From the NCBI RefSeq assembly GCF_009467825.1, contig NZ_WIOK01000038.1:1-45272 (forward strand): a stretch of 45,272 bases of DNA, read 5' to 3'. Positions 25,337 to 32,720 of the stretch are shown here, in pieces; the stretch's first letter is position 1; every line of letters starts with the position of its first letter. A program made the position numbers and the translations under genes. The notes under the pieces are model-generated. The model ran no database searches. It was not told where the DNA came from and saw only the letters and a list, made by a program, of their open reading frames with translations. This stretch comes from Cyclobacterium xiamenense. GTDB lineage: Bacteria > Bacteroidota > Bacteroidia > Cytophagales > Cyclobacteriaceae.

Positions 25337-26491
25337 TTAGTCGTATTTTACCAACCTGTTCAATGCTTCTTTTATCTGTTGTTCGTCCACGCAGAGGGAA
25401 AACCGAACGTATGCCGCTCCGCCACTTCCAAAGATCTCTCCCGGCGTGATGAAAATATCCTTTTCGTACAACAGCCGGTCTACCAGATCGATGGCCTTTG
25501 TACCTGAGGGCACCTTTGCCCAAACAAACATTCCTACCCCACCTTCAGCTACCTGCAAACCCAGCATGGAGGCCATCTCCAACACCAGGTATTTACGGGC
25601 TTTGTAAATGGCATTGGTGGATGTAATCCAGGATTTATCCAGGCTCAGGGCGCTGATGGCTCCTTCCTGAATACCCAAAAACATGCCCGAATCCATGTTG
25701 CTCTTTACCCGCAAAACGGCCTGCAGGTAATCCTGTCTGCCTGCCAACATGCCGACCCTCCAGCCAGGAATGTTGAACGTCTTGCTCAGGGAATTCAGTT
25801 CAAGTGCATGGTTTTTTGCTTCCGGCAACTCCAGAATGCTCATGGGCTGTTCGTTCAGGATAAAACTGTAGGGGTTATCGTGAACCAGCAGAATATCGTT
25901 TCTTCGCACAAAATTCAGCAGCTTTGCGAAGAGTTCTTTGCTCCCGGGCGCTCCGGTTGGCATGTGGGGATAGTTCACCCACATCAGCTTCACCCGCGAA
26001 AGGTCCCGGTTTTCCAGCGCTTCCCAATCGGGCTCCCACTGCGTACCTTCCAACAAGTCAAAATAGACGGGATGCGCATGAAGCAGCCGGGTCACCGAGG
26101 TATAGGTGGGATATCCCGGATTGGGAACCAGCACTTCATCTCCTTCGTTCAAAAACGCCATCGAAACGTGCATGATGCCTTCCTTCGACCCCATCAGGGG
26201 AAGAATTTCGGATTGTGGGTCCAGCGGAACCCCGTAATTTCTGGCATAAAAGTCAGCCATGGCCTTCCGCAAGCGCGGAATACCCTGGTAGGATTGGTAC
26301 CCATGCGCGTCCGGGAGATCGGCGGTCCGTTTGAGCGCCTCGGTCACCCGGCGATCGGGAGGCAAATCCGGACTTCCAATCCCCATATTGATGATGGGCT
26401 TTCCAGCTTCCCGAAGTTGCTGCACTTCTTTGAGCTTTTTGGAGAAGTAATATTCCTGAACTTCCCCCAAGCGGTCTGAATATCCTTTCAT
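25337..26491 (-). CDS. Class I/II PLP aminotransferase, probably acting on prephenate or aromatic keto acids
   Basis: The 384-residue enzyme belongs to PLP fold type I. Key residues are visible: GSKEGIMH near residue 101 (phosphate binding), Asn173 in NYPHMPTG, Asp205 and Tyr208 in HDNPYSF, the PLP Lys237 in SLSKTFNIPGWR, with Arg245 in the same motif, and a C-terminal RFSLC for the substrate carboxylate. Its place between pheA and tyrA suggests transamination of prephenate, phenylpyruvate or 4-hydroxyphenylpyruvate; this specificity is inferred from context only. Its start overlaps the pheA stop (ATGA, 26488-26491). Confidence 0.85.
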   Translation of the reverse strand: MKGYSDRLGEVQEYYFSKKLKEVQQLREAGKPIINMGIGSPDLPPDRRVTEALKRTADLPDAHGYQSYQGIPRLRKAMADFYARNYGVPLDPQSEILPLMGSKEGIMHVSMAFLNEGDEVLVPNPGYPTYTSVTRLLHAHPVYFDLLEGTQWEPDWEALENRDLSRVKLMWVNYPHMPTGAPGSKELFAKLLNFVRRNDILLVHDNPYSFILNEQPMSILELPEAKNHALELNSLSKTFNIPGWRVGMLAGRQDYLQAVLRVKSNMDSGMFLGIQEGAISALSLDKSWITSTNAIYKARKYLVLEMASMLGLQVAEGGVGMFVWAKVPSGTKAIDLVDRLLYEKDIFITPGEIFGSGGAAYVRFSLCVDEQQIKEALNRLVKYD

Positions 26492-27318
26492 CCTTTTCTG
26501 TTTTGGTAAGCCCCCAATAGTTTAACCGTTCCGTACTTCTTCTCAATCAGGTCCAACGCCTCCTCAAATTTGGATTCGTCGGCAATCAGGGTATCGATAA
26601 AAAAAGTATACTCCCAGGGTTTACTCATCACGGGAATGGATTGAATCTTGGTCAGATCCAGGTCGTAGGCACTCATCAGTGTGAGTAATTTTGCCAGAGC
26701 GCCTTTTTCGTTGCGAATGGTAATCTTCAGGCTGGCTTTGGACGGAGAGGCCTCCCTTACCGGTTGTTCCTTCTGCAGGATAATGAATCGGGTAAAGTTA
26801 TTGGCGACTGTCTGTATGTCTTTCGCCAGGATTTCCAATCCGTAATACTCGGCGGCTTTGCTGCTGGCTACCGCGGCCAGTCCCGTTAGTTGCTGCTCTG
26901 CGATAATTTTAGCCACATAAGCTGTATCGACATCATCCACTGCTCGAATCGCCGGGTGTTGCGCAAAAAACTGCTTGCATTGCAGCAGGGCCATGGGGTG
27001 TGACCTGGCTTCCCGAATATCCGACAGTTGCTGCCCGGGAAGCGCCATGAGATTATGGGAGATGGGCAGGTAGTGCTCATCCACCACGTACAGGTGATGC
27101 CGGTCAATGATATCGTAATTGGGCAATATGGCGCCGGCAATGGAGTTTTCGATCGCCATTACGGCGTAGTCCACCGTGCCGTTCTCGACACTTTTCGCCA
27201 CTTCCTCGAAGGTATGGTAGCCGACCGGTTCGATCTCCGCACCAAAATATTGCTGTGCCACCTGGTGATGGAACGAACCCAGCACACCCTGTATGGCTAT
27301 TTTTAACTTTTTCTTCAA
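26488..27318 (-). CDS. pheA: Prephenate dehydratase
   Basis: The 276-residue protein converts prephenate (or arogenate) to phenylpyruvate (or Phe). The dehydratase domain covers about residues 4-185: KIAIQGVLGSFHH, DYAVMAIENSIAG, and NNFTRFIIL with the catalytic Thr. An ACT regulatory domain follows (about 195-270), here with SLKITIRNEKGALAKLL and IQSIPVMSKPWEYTFFID; the usual ESRP is changed to MSKP. Feedback inhibition by Phe is typical of the family but cannot be shown here. There is no fused chorismate mutase; that activity is on the DAHP synthase fusion. Confidence 0.94.
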   Translation of the reverse strand: MKKKLKIAIQGVLGSFHHQVAQQYFGAEIEPVGYHTFEEVAKSVENGTVDYAVMAIENSIAGAILPNYDIIDRHHLYVVDEHYLPISHNLMALPGQQLSDIREARSHPMALLQCKQFFAQHPAIRAVDDVDTAYVAKIIAEQQLTGLAAVASSKAAEYYGLEILAKDIQTVANNFTRFIILQKEQPVREASPSKASLKITIRNEKGALAKLLTLMSAYDLDLTKIQSIPVMSKPWEYTFFIDTLIADESKFEEALDLIEKKYGTVKLLGAYQNRKG

Positions 27319-27387
27319 AACCAGTTCGTTTTATTAGCTTATTAAAACCCACCTTTCCCGCACGATGCTTGTTCCTTTCGGATACCG

Positions 27388-28626
27388 TCACCCTCCACGC
27401 TGGTCTGTATACACCACTGTTAGCCCGAGTAATTCACAATGCTTCCAAAAGCTGGGGTACGATTTGTTCACCACCGAAGGATCCACGATACAGAGCTGTG
27501 TCCGCGTGAGCAAGGGCATGAATGCCATGGCCATCCGGTGATCGTCGTACGTATCAATTACTACCTTGTCCGGGATGGCGCTTGCCGGAACCAGGGTAAA
27601 TATACCACTTTTTCGCTCTTCCAGTCTCGCTCCAATTTTTGCCAATTCCTGCTGCAAGGCATAGATGCGGTCCGTTTCCTTGATTCGCAAACTTTCCAAC
27701 CCGCTGAAATCGGAAGTTTGGCCCGTCAGGGCACAGGTTACCGCTACCGTTTGGGCCAAGTCCGGACAATGGGTAAAATCAAATGCAGGTACCCCAAGTA
27801 CTGCAGTTTTTTGCAAGCGGACCCCTCCTGGCTCAAAGGTGCTTTTTACACCCAACTGGGTCATGATTTCGACAATGCGGGCATCTCCCTGCAGGCTATC
27901 CGCCTTCAATCCTTCCAAAAATAACTCACCGGAATCGGCAGCTGCCAACAGGCTAAACCAATAGCTGGCACCGGACCAATCGCTTTCGACGGAAAAGGAG
28001 GTGGGCTGGTAGTGCTGGGGAGCTATCTGAATCCGATTTCCCTCAAAAAGCGCCTGTACGCCAAACGCTTTCATTAACTCCAGGGTCATGGTAATGTAGG
28101 TCACCGAACCGACTTTCCCGCTAAGGTTTAGCGTCAAGCCCTCCGGTAGCAAGGGCGCGTTCATGAGCAATGCCGAAATGTACTGACTGCTCACATCTCC
28201 CCGGATAGTTATTTCGGCCGATTTTTGCCCGTCAAATCCGTTGATCTGTAAGGGAGGGTATCCTTCCTGCTTTAGGTAATCGATATCCGCACCGATTTCA
28301 CGCAACGCATCCACCAAGATACCAATCGGTCGCTCGCACATCCGGGGGGTACCTGTCAGTATTTTCTTCTTATTATTCAACGCAGCATAGGCCGTCAGGA
28401 AACGCATGGTAGTGCCGGCATCCAACACGTCGTACACCTCTGGATCCTCCCGGAGCAATCGGATCATTGTCTGCGTATCTCTGGCCTCAGCCAGGTTGGA
28501 AAGACGGTTTTCGCCGGAGGTCAGCGCATCAATGATGAGTACCCGGTTACTTTCGCTCTTGGAAGAAGGAAGGGGGATACGGATGTTACCAAAGGTATTT
28601 TTTACCGGTAATTCGATGGTATTCAT
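27388..28626 (-). CDS. aroA: 3-phosphoshikimate 1-carboxyvinyltransferase (EPSP synthase)
   Basis: This 412-residue enzyme joins shikimate-3-phosphate and PEP. It has the substrate-binding SKSESNRVLI segment (about residue 22), LDAGTTMRFLTAYAAL, the active-site LRIKETDRI with Glu and Lys, YDDHRMAMAFMPL, and DPSVVNKSYPSFW at the end. The length is slightly below the usual 425-430. The usual LPGSKSxxNR is here LPSSKSESNR. It lies 39 bases after aroB in the aromatic operon. Confidence 0.95.
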   Translation of the reverse strand: MNTIELPVKNTFGNIRIPLPSSKSESNRVLIIDALTSGENRLSNLAEARDTQTMIRLLREDPEVYDVLDAGTTMRFLTAYAALNNKKKILTGTPRMCERPIGILVDALREIGADIDYLKQEGYPPLQINGFDGQKSAEITIRGDVSSQYISALLMNAPLLPEGLTLNLSGKVGSVTYITMTLELMKAFGVQALFEGNRIQIAPQHYQPTSFSVESDWSGASYWFSLLAAADSGELFLEGLKADSLQGDARIVEIMTQLGVKSTFEPGGVRLQKTAVLGVPAFDFTHCPDLAQTVAVTCALTGQTSDFSGLESLRIKETDRIYALQQELAKIGARLEERKSGIFTLVPASAIPDKVVIDTYDDHRMAMAFMPLLTRTQLCIVDPSVVNKSYPSFWKHCELLGLTVVYTDQRGG

Positions 28627-28665
28627 GGTGCAATTGCAGTCTATTAAAGTTTGTTGGCAGGGTGA

Positions 28666-29703
28666 TCAGTCGGCCAAACTGTTGTAGTACGCTAGCGCTT
28701 CGATCACAGCTTCTTTTCCAACGACGATGTTGAAGTCGCAGGACCCGATTCGTTTCAACAAGGAAAAGTTCAGGGCCTCTCCATCATTTTTCTTGTCCTG
28801 AAAACAACGCTTGATGATGGCATTGAAATCGGCATCCGCGATGGAGGTTTTTCCAAACACCGCCAGCAATTTTTGCTGGATGGTGTCCAGGTCCGCGGCG
28901 GGCATGCGTAAAAACTTGTGGGACAAATACGCTTCCGTAATCATACCGATAGCGATGGCTTCGCCATGCAGCAAATGGTACGGGGTATCCAGGTAATGGG
29001 ATTCGATGGCGTGGCCAATGGTATGACCAAAATTAAGAATTTTTCTCAGTCCGTCCTCCTTCGGATCTTTGTCGACTACTTCCCGCTTGATACCCACCGA
29101 AACCGCAATGATATCCTTCCAGTGCTGGCGTTGCCAGTTTTCTGTTTTTAAACTGTAAAAATAATTCTCGTTCCGGATCAGTCCATGCTTGAGCACCTCT
29201 GCATAGCCCGACCGCAATTCGGCTTCGGGTAGGGTCTGCAAAAACTCATCGCTAATCAACACGCCTTCCGGCTGATTGAAAACGCCGATGTGATTTTTAA
29301 ATCCATTGAAATCAATGCCCAATTTGCCCCCCACACTGGCATCCACCTGGGAAAGTAGCGTGGTGGGAATATTGACAAAGCGAATACCTCGCTTGTAGGT
29401 GCTGGCGCAAAAGCCCCCCATATCTCCGGTTACTCCCCCTCCCAGATTGAGGATAAGGGTTTTTCTGTCAAAATTAGCATCCGTCATCCATTGCCAGATG
29501 TCCCGGCAGGTGTCCAGGTTTTTATGCACCTCCCCTGCTTCAAAGGCATGCATGGCATGCTCCGGAAGCGCTGCTGAAACAATGGGGTAGCAATGGTTGA
29601 TGGTTTGACTGTCCATAAGTACCCCCAATTTCGAGTATTTTTTGGTAGTTAGGTAGCGGGGCAAGTCCAGCGAAATATCGGAAGAAAAGAGTAGTGTGTC
29701 CAA
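28666..29703 (-). CDS. aroB: 3-dehydroquinate synthase
   Basis: The 345-residue enzyme cyclises DAHP to 3-dehydroquinate using NAD and zinc. The NAD site reads NLGGGVTGDMGGF, the active-site loop LLSQVDASVGGKLGIDF, and the zinc His residues lie in ILNFGHTIGHAIE and LLHGEAIAIGM. It is in the aromatic operon, but 159 bases separate it from the preceding DAHP synthase gene, filled by a long imperfect hairpin. Confidence 0.95.
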   Translation of the reverse strand: MDTLLFSSDISLDLPRYLTTKKYSKLGVLMDSQTINHCYPIVSAALPEHAMHAFEAGEVHKNLDTCRDIWQWMTDANFDRKTLILNLGGGVTGDMGGFCASTYKRGIRFVNIPTTLLSQVDASVGGKLGIDFNGFKNHIGVFNQPEGVLISDEFLQTLPEAELRSGYAEVLKHGLIRNENYFYSLKTENWQRQHWKDIIAVSVGIKREVVDKDPKEDGLRKILNFGHTIGHAIESHYLDTPYHLLHGEAIAIGMITEAYLSHKFLRMPAADLDTIQQKLLAVFGKTSIADADFNAIIKRCFQDKKNDGEALNFSLLKRIGSCDFNIVVGKEAVIEALAYYNSLAD

Positions 29704-29732
29704 GGTTGGATTTTTTTGGTAAAGGTAAAAAT

Positions 29733-29858
29733 TAAACCCGTCTTATTCATGGAAAAGTTGCCTGCAGATTTTCAGACCGGCAAAGGCATCCCACCGGCAT
29801 TGGCCTGCTTCCAACAGCAGCTACCGGTCTCTCTTTTCGATGGAATAAAACGGGTTTA
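29733..29858 (-). repeat. Long imperfect hairpin between the DAHP synthase and aroB genes
   Basis: The outer arms 29733-29757 and 29833-29858 are complementary over about 25 bases, with two mismatches and one bulge. The sequence TAAACCCGT begins one arm and ACGGGTTTA ends the other. Inside, AGACCGG (about 29776) pairs with CCGGTCT (about 29825). On the minus strand the structure starts four bases after the DAHP synthase stop, and ATTTTTA follows it. It could be a leaky terminator, an RNA-processing site or a REP-like element. Confidence 0.65.
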
Positions 29859-29862
29859 ACCG

Positions 29863-30969
29863 TCAAACAGACTTTCCTGAAGGTAATCCTTCTCTGAGTT
29901 TTTTCTCCTGTCGTTTTACGGATTCTTCGTGAATGCAATAAAGCAATTCCTTCATAAACTTCTCGCTAAGGTTTTTCTCCACGCCCTTCTGCGTTCGTGA
30001 ATCCATGACGTGCTTCCAGCGATCTGCCTGAAAAACGGTCAGGTTGTGTTCCCGCTTATGGGCCCCGATCTGATCGATGATGGAAAAGCGTTCGGCCAAC
30101 AAATCCATCAATTGGTCATCCAGATGGTCTACGGCATTTCTCAAGTCCTGGAGTTTTTCGGAAGGATGCTCGGCTTGGAGCGTGTGCTTGAAATCAATCT
30201 GATCCAGGATTTCCCGCAATTGACGGGGGGTCACCTGCTGCTTGGCATCACTCCAGGCATTGTCCGGGTCGTGGTGCGTTTCGATCATCAGGCCATCCAG
30301 TCCAAAATTGATTGCCCGCTGCGCGGTTTCCAGAATCCCTGTTCTGTTTCCTACGATGTGACTCGGATCGTTGATCACCTGCATGCCTTTCCACAGTCGT
30401 TTCAAATGGATTGGCATGGACCAATTGGGCTTGTTTCGGAATTTTTTATCGTAGGCGTCGCTGAATCCCCGGTGAATTGCAGCCAACTTGTTTACGCCTA
30501 CTGCTTGCAAACGCTCCAGGGCGCCTCTCCAAAGCTCCAGGTCTGGATTCATGGGGTTTTTTACCATCACGGGAATGTCCACTCCTTTCAGGGCATCGGC
30601 GATCTCCTGTACAGCAAAGGGGTTTACCGTGGTACGGGCGCCTATCCATAGAATATCGACTCCGTGCTTCAGTGCAGATTCCACGTGTGCCGTATTCCCT
30701 ACCTCTGTGGTAATGGGGATGTTTAGGTGGTGGCGTACGATTTCCATCCATTTCAGTCCGTCCTCGCCGATCCCTTCGAAACTCCCGGGTCGGGTTCTTG
30801 GTTTCCAGATACCTGCCCGGAATACGTCCGGAACGGCATTGGCTTCTTTCATGTCCAGGCAAACCTTTTCGATTTGCTCCGGGGTCTCCGCACTACAAGG
30901 TCCGGCGATGATGAGGTGCTCCCTGTCCAGGCCCAAGCCCCAGTCTTTCGTTTGTAAGTGATTTTCCAT
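29863..30969 (-). CDS. Bifunctional DAHP synthase / chorismate mutase
   Basis: The 368-residue protein joins two activities. Residues 1 to about 265 form a DAHP synthase of the KDO8P-synthase-like type: IIAGPCSAET, VFRAGIWKPRTRPGSFEG, LWIGARTTVNPFAVQE, PVMVKNPMNPDLELW and IETHHDPDNAWSDAKQQ. Residues from about 275 are an AroQ chorismate mutase helix bundle: LRNAVDHLDDQLMDLLAERF and IGAHKREHNL. It makes the first product of the pathway and converts chorismate to prephenate, so one polypeptide handles entry and branch point. It is the first structural gene of the operon, preceded by the attenuator. Confidence 0.95.
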   Translation of the reverse strand: MENHLQTKDWGLGLDREHLIIAGPCSAETPEQIEKVCLDMKEANAVPDVFRAGIWKPRTRPGSFEGIGEDGLKWMEIVRHHLNIPITTEVGNTAHVESALKHGVDILWIGARTTVNPFAVQEIADALKGVDIPVMVKNPMNPDLELWRGALERLQAVGVNKLAAIHRGFSDAYDKKFRNKPNWSMPIHLKRLWKGMQVINDPSHIVGNRTGILETAQRAINFGLDGLMIETHHDPDNAWSDAKQQVTPRQLREILDQIDFKHTLQAEHPSEKLQDLRNAVDHLDDQLMDLLAERFSIIDQIGAHKREHNLTVFQADRWKHVMDSRTQKGVEKNLSEKFMKELLYCIHEESVKRQEKKLREGLPSGKSV

Positions 30970-30987
30970 TTTGATTTGAGGTTAAAT

Positions 30988-31017
30988 AAAAAAGCCCGAC
31001 TCTCTCGAATCGGGCTT
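30988..31017 (-). terminator. Attenuator terminator in the aromatic operon leader
   Basis: On the minus strand AAGCCCGA (31017-31010), a ten-base loop, TCGGGCTT (30999-30992), then a T run to 30988. It lies between the leader peptide stop and the DAHP synthase start, so it would stop transcription before the operon. Its 5' arm overlaps CCGATTCG (31013-31006), which pairs perfectly with CGAATCGG (31072-31065) inside the leader peptide gene: the antiterminator. Confidence 0.88.
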
Positions 31018-31036
31018 CCTGTTTGTTTATCTTTTG

Positions 31037-31132
31037 TTATTTTTTCTCAAGACAATACGCAGCTCCGATTCGGCCGTAGGGACGAAAGTAAAAGTAAAAG
31101 AAGCTAAAGTAGGTAGCTGCGAATTTTTTCAT
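31037..31132 (-). CDS. Phe/Tyr-rich leader peptide of the aromatic operon (31 codons)
   Basis: Too short for usual gene finders, this frame runs from ATG 31132 to TAA 31037. It encodes MKKFAATYFSFFYFYFRPYG and eleven more residues (RIGAAYCLEKK). Six Phe and five Tyr occur among 31 residues, with YFSFFYFYF at 8-16. Phe and Tyr are the products of the operon that follows. CGCAGCT (31121-31115) can pair with AGCTGCG (31064-31058), which overlaps the segment next to the antiterminator. This gives the 1:2, 2:3, 3:4 logic of trp/phe-type attenuation: ribosome stalling at Phe/Tyr codons frees segment 2 to pair with 3 and prevents the terminator. Confidence 0.85.
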   Translation of the reverse strand: MKKFAATYFSFFYFYFRPYGRIGAAYCLEKK

Positions 31133-31136
31133 GCAT

Positions 31137-31168
31137 CAAATGTAAACTTTCCCCTAGTAAAAATCAAA
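31137..31168 (-). promoter_or_regulatory. Promoter of the aromatic operon (TTTG-N20-TACATTTG)
   Basis: On the minus strand TTTG (31168-31165), 20 bases, then TACATTTG (31144-31137) matches the Bacteroidota consensus TTTG / TAnnTTTG with correct spacing. Transcription should start within a few bases of the leader peptide ATG (31132), so the leader mRNA may have almost no 5' untranslated region. Confidence 0.75.
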
Positions 31169-31321
31169 CAGTTATTCCTTTTTTTACCCAAAAAATTTCA
31201 ATTTCCCGCTGCTCTTCCGCACGAACTCCTGAAATAGCGGTCTCGGTTACCTCCGTAATAACAGGTAATAAAGACTCTTGGTTTGTTTTTTTTGGATGAT
31301 TTGCCATTCCGGTAAGATCGC

Positions 31322-32407
31322 TTACGAAAGTCCTAAATACTTGTTTATGTCCGCATGACCGACCTGCAGTGCCGTCGGCTTCACTGAAATAGAGAACACC
31401 TTCTTTCGGTTGCGTATCGACAATTGATCGCGAATTTCGGGATAGTTCTTCAGGACTTGTGTCATTTTTTTTGCCATCCGGGACTTGAGTGTCATCAGCC
31501 TGCTTCTTAGTTTACCAGTACTTCTCTCATCAAGCAGCCGTTTGCGAAGCTCGTCCAAACTTCCTGTACTTGCAAAGAACTTAAAGTAAATCTCTATAAA
31601 TTCCTGGAGTTTGGCGTCCTCCATTAGTTGCTGATAGCTGAGTCCTTCCCGGTATTTCAATAGCATCAGGTAAAAAACCTTTTCATAGCCATTCGAAATG
31701 GGCAACAGGAGCTTCACCTGCCCAAAGCAAAGCCGAAAGTCCAGTTCTTCGTTGATGCAAAGATCGTAGGCAAGCACCCCAAAGATCTCCCCCCAATCCG
31801 CCGGAAAAAGTTCCTGCTTGATGGCTTCCATACTGGCTTTGGTGGCCATCAGATAAGCCATTGCTCCGGCCTTATCGCCAGCGGTAATGGCGATTTCCTG
31901 TACGCAATTTTGACAGATATCGGCCGATTTAAGTTTAAACAGCACCTCCGATTTGTCAATCGTAAAATCAAACATGCAGCCGATGCTAGGAAAATGATAC
32001 CGCTCCGAGGGGGATTTCGAAGAGAAATAGCGCATGGCTGTCACCATGGCAAGCACATGATAAGCAACGGCATACGTAGGATCGGGTAGGTCAAATTGCT
32101 CCCAGCCCGAGCACTGCACAAAGGCTACCGAAGGATCGTCCGAATCAAAGGAGGCAAACCAATTGTTTTCGTTGCTTCCCCCAACAAGAAACAGGTAGCA
32201 GCGCTCTTCGTTTCCAACTTGAGCGTCCCCTTTACAATCCCTGCCTACGGCAAACAAATCCTTCCAGGTCCAGTATTCCCTGTAGGGAATCACTGCCTCT
32301 ATCCGACGCAACTCCGCCGTTCCTTCAAAAAAGGGAGCTAAAAACTCGACGATTTGACCGGCAAGTGATTCGGTGCTTGCATCGGACAGGAGGTAAACTT
32401 GTATCAT
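31322..32407 (-). CDS. Protein of unknown function, tandem paralogue A (CxxC and GCMFD motifs)
   Basis: I do not recognise a named family for this 361-residue protein. Features shared with its upstream neighbour (32721-33779) are a start reading VYL-SD, a WTWxxLFxVGR segment near residue 47, NWFxxFD, FVQCSGWE (Cys99), a conserved SIGCMFDxT (Cys144) and KLKxAxICxxCVxxIA with Cys165 and Cys168. The last third is helical and basic, with LLKYREGLSYQQL and RSRLMTLKSRMAKKMTQVL followed by strand-like text, which resembles a winged-helix domain. The cysteines could bind zinc. The 313 bases upstream separate it from its paralogue, so it may have its own promoter. Confidence 0.7.
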   Translation of the reverse strand: MIQVYLLSDASTESLAGQIVEFLAPFFEGTAELRRIEAVIPYREYWTWKDLFAVGRDCKGDAQVGNEERCYLFLVGGSNENNWFASFDSDDPSVAFVQCSGWEQFDLPDPTYAVAYHVLAMVTAMRYFSSKSPSERYHFPSIGCMFDFTIDKSEVLFKLKSADICQNCVQEIAITAGDKAGAMAYLMATKASMEAIKQELFPADWGEIFGVLAYDLCINEELDFRLCFGQVKLLLPISNGYEKVFYLMLLKYREGLSYQQLMEDAKLQEFIEIYFKFFASTGSLDELRKRLLDERSTGKLRSRLMTLKSRMAKKMTQVLKNYPEIRDQLSIRNRKKVFSISVKPTALQVGHADINKYLGLS

Positions 32408-32720
32408 TTCAACCCGGGTTTAAAACGCAAAAAGGCAGCCACGGAAAAAAGCTTCCTGACTTAAGTTCATCTTCGGAAACACAACCGTTCCCCGTTAGAA
32501 AGTAGCAACTATTTTCGTTATTCTCAATCGAATGTATCGTGTCGGGTGCCAAGGGAATTCAACTGCCACTTTTTGTAAACCATTTGTACGCGACTTATAA
32601 AACCGGCCTTTTGCTGGTCAAAGACAGTCCCAATCACCGGCTTTCGGCGAGTTACCAAGCCGGAACCTGAAAAAAACACGTCCCGACCTGCCAATATTCG
32701 GTCCGGTTAGTCGCGCTTCA
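32408..32720. other. Intergenic region between the paralogues
   Basis: No gene or RNA was recognised in 313 bases. A perfect 10-base palindrome, AACCCGGGTT, lies at 32411-32420, immediately upstream of the start codon of paralogue A. No TAnnTTTG box was seen. Confidence 0.4.

Noticed and set aside
25808-26479. 223-codon open frame antisense to the aminotransferase gene
   Set aside because: It is a shadow of the PLP aminotransferase, which has all catalytic motifs.
32411-32420. Palindromes AACCCGGGTT, TTGGTACCAA (34098-34107) and ATACTAGTAT (near 24453) as operators
   Set aside because: Each is a single short palindrome without a second copy or an adjacent promoter box, within what chance allows.
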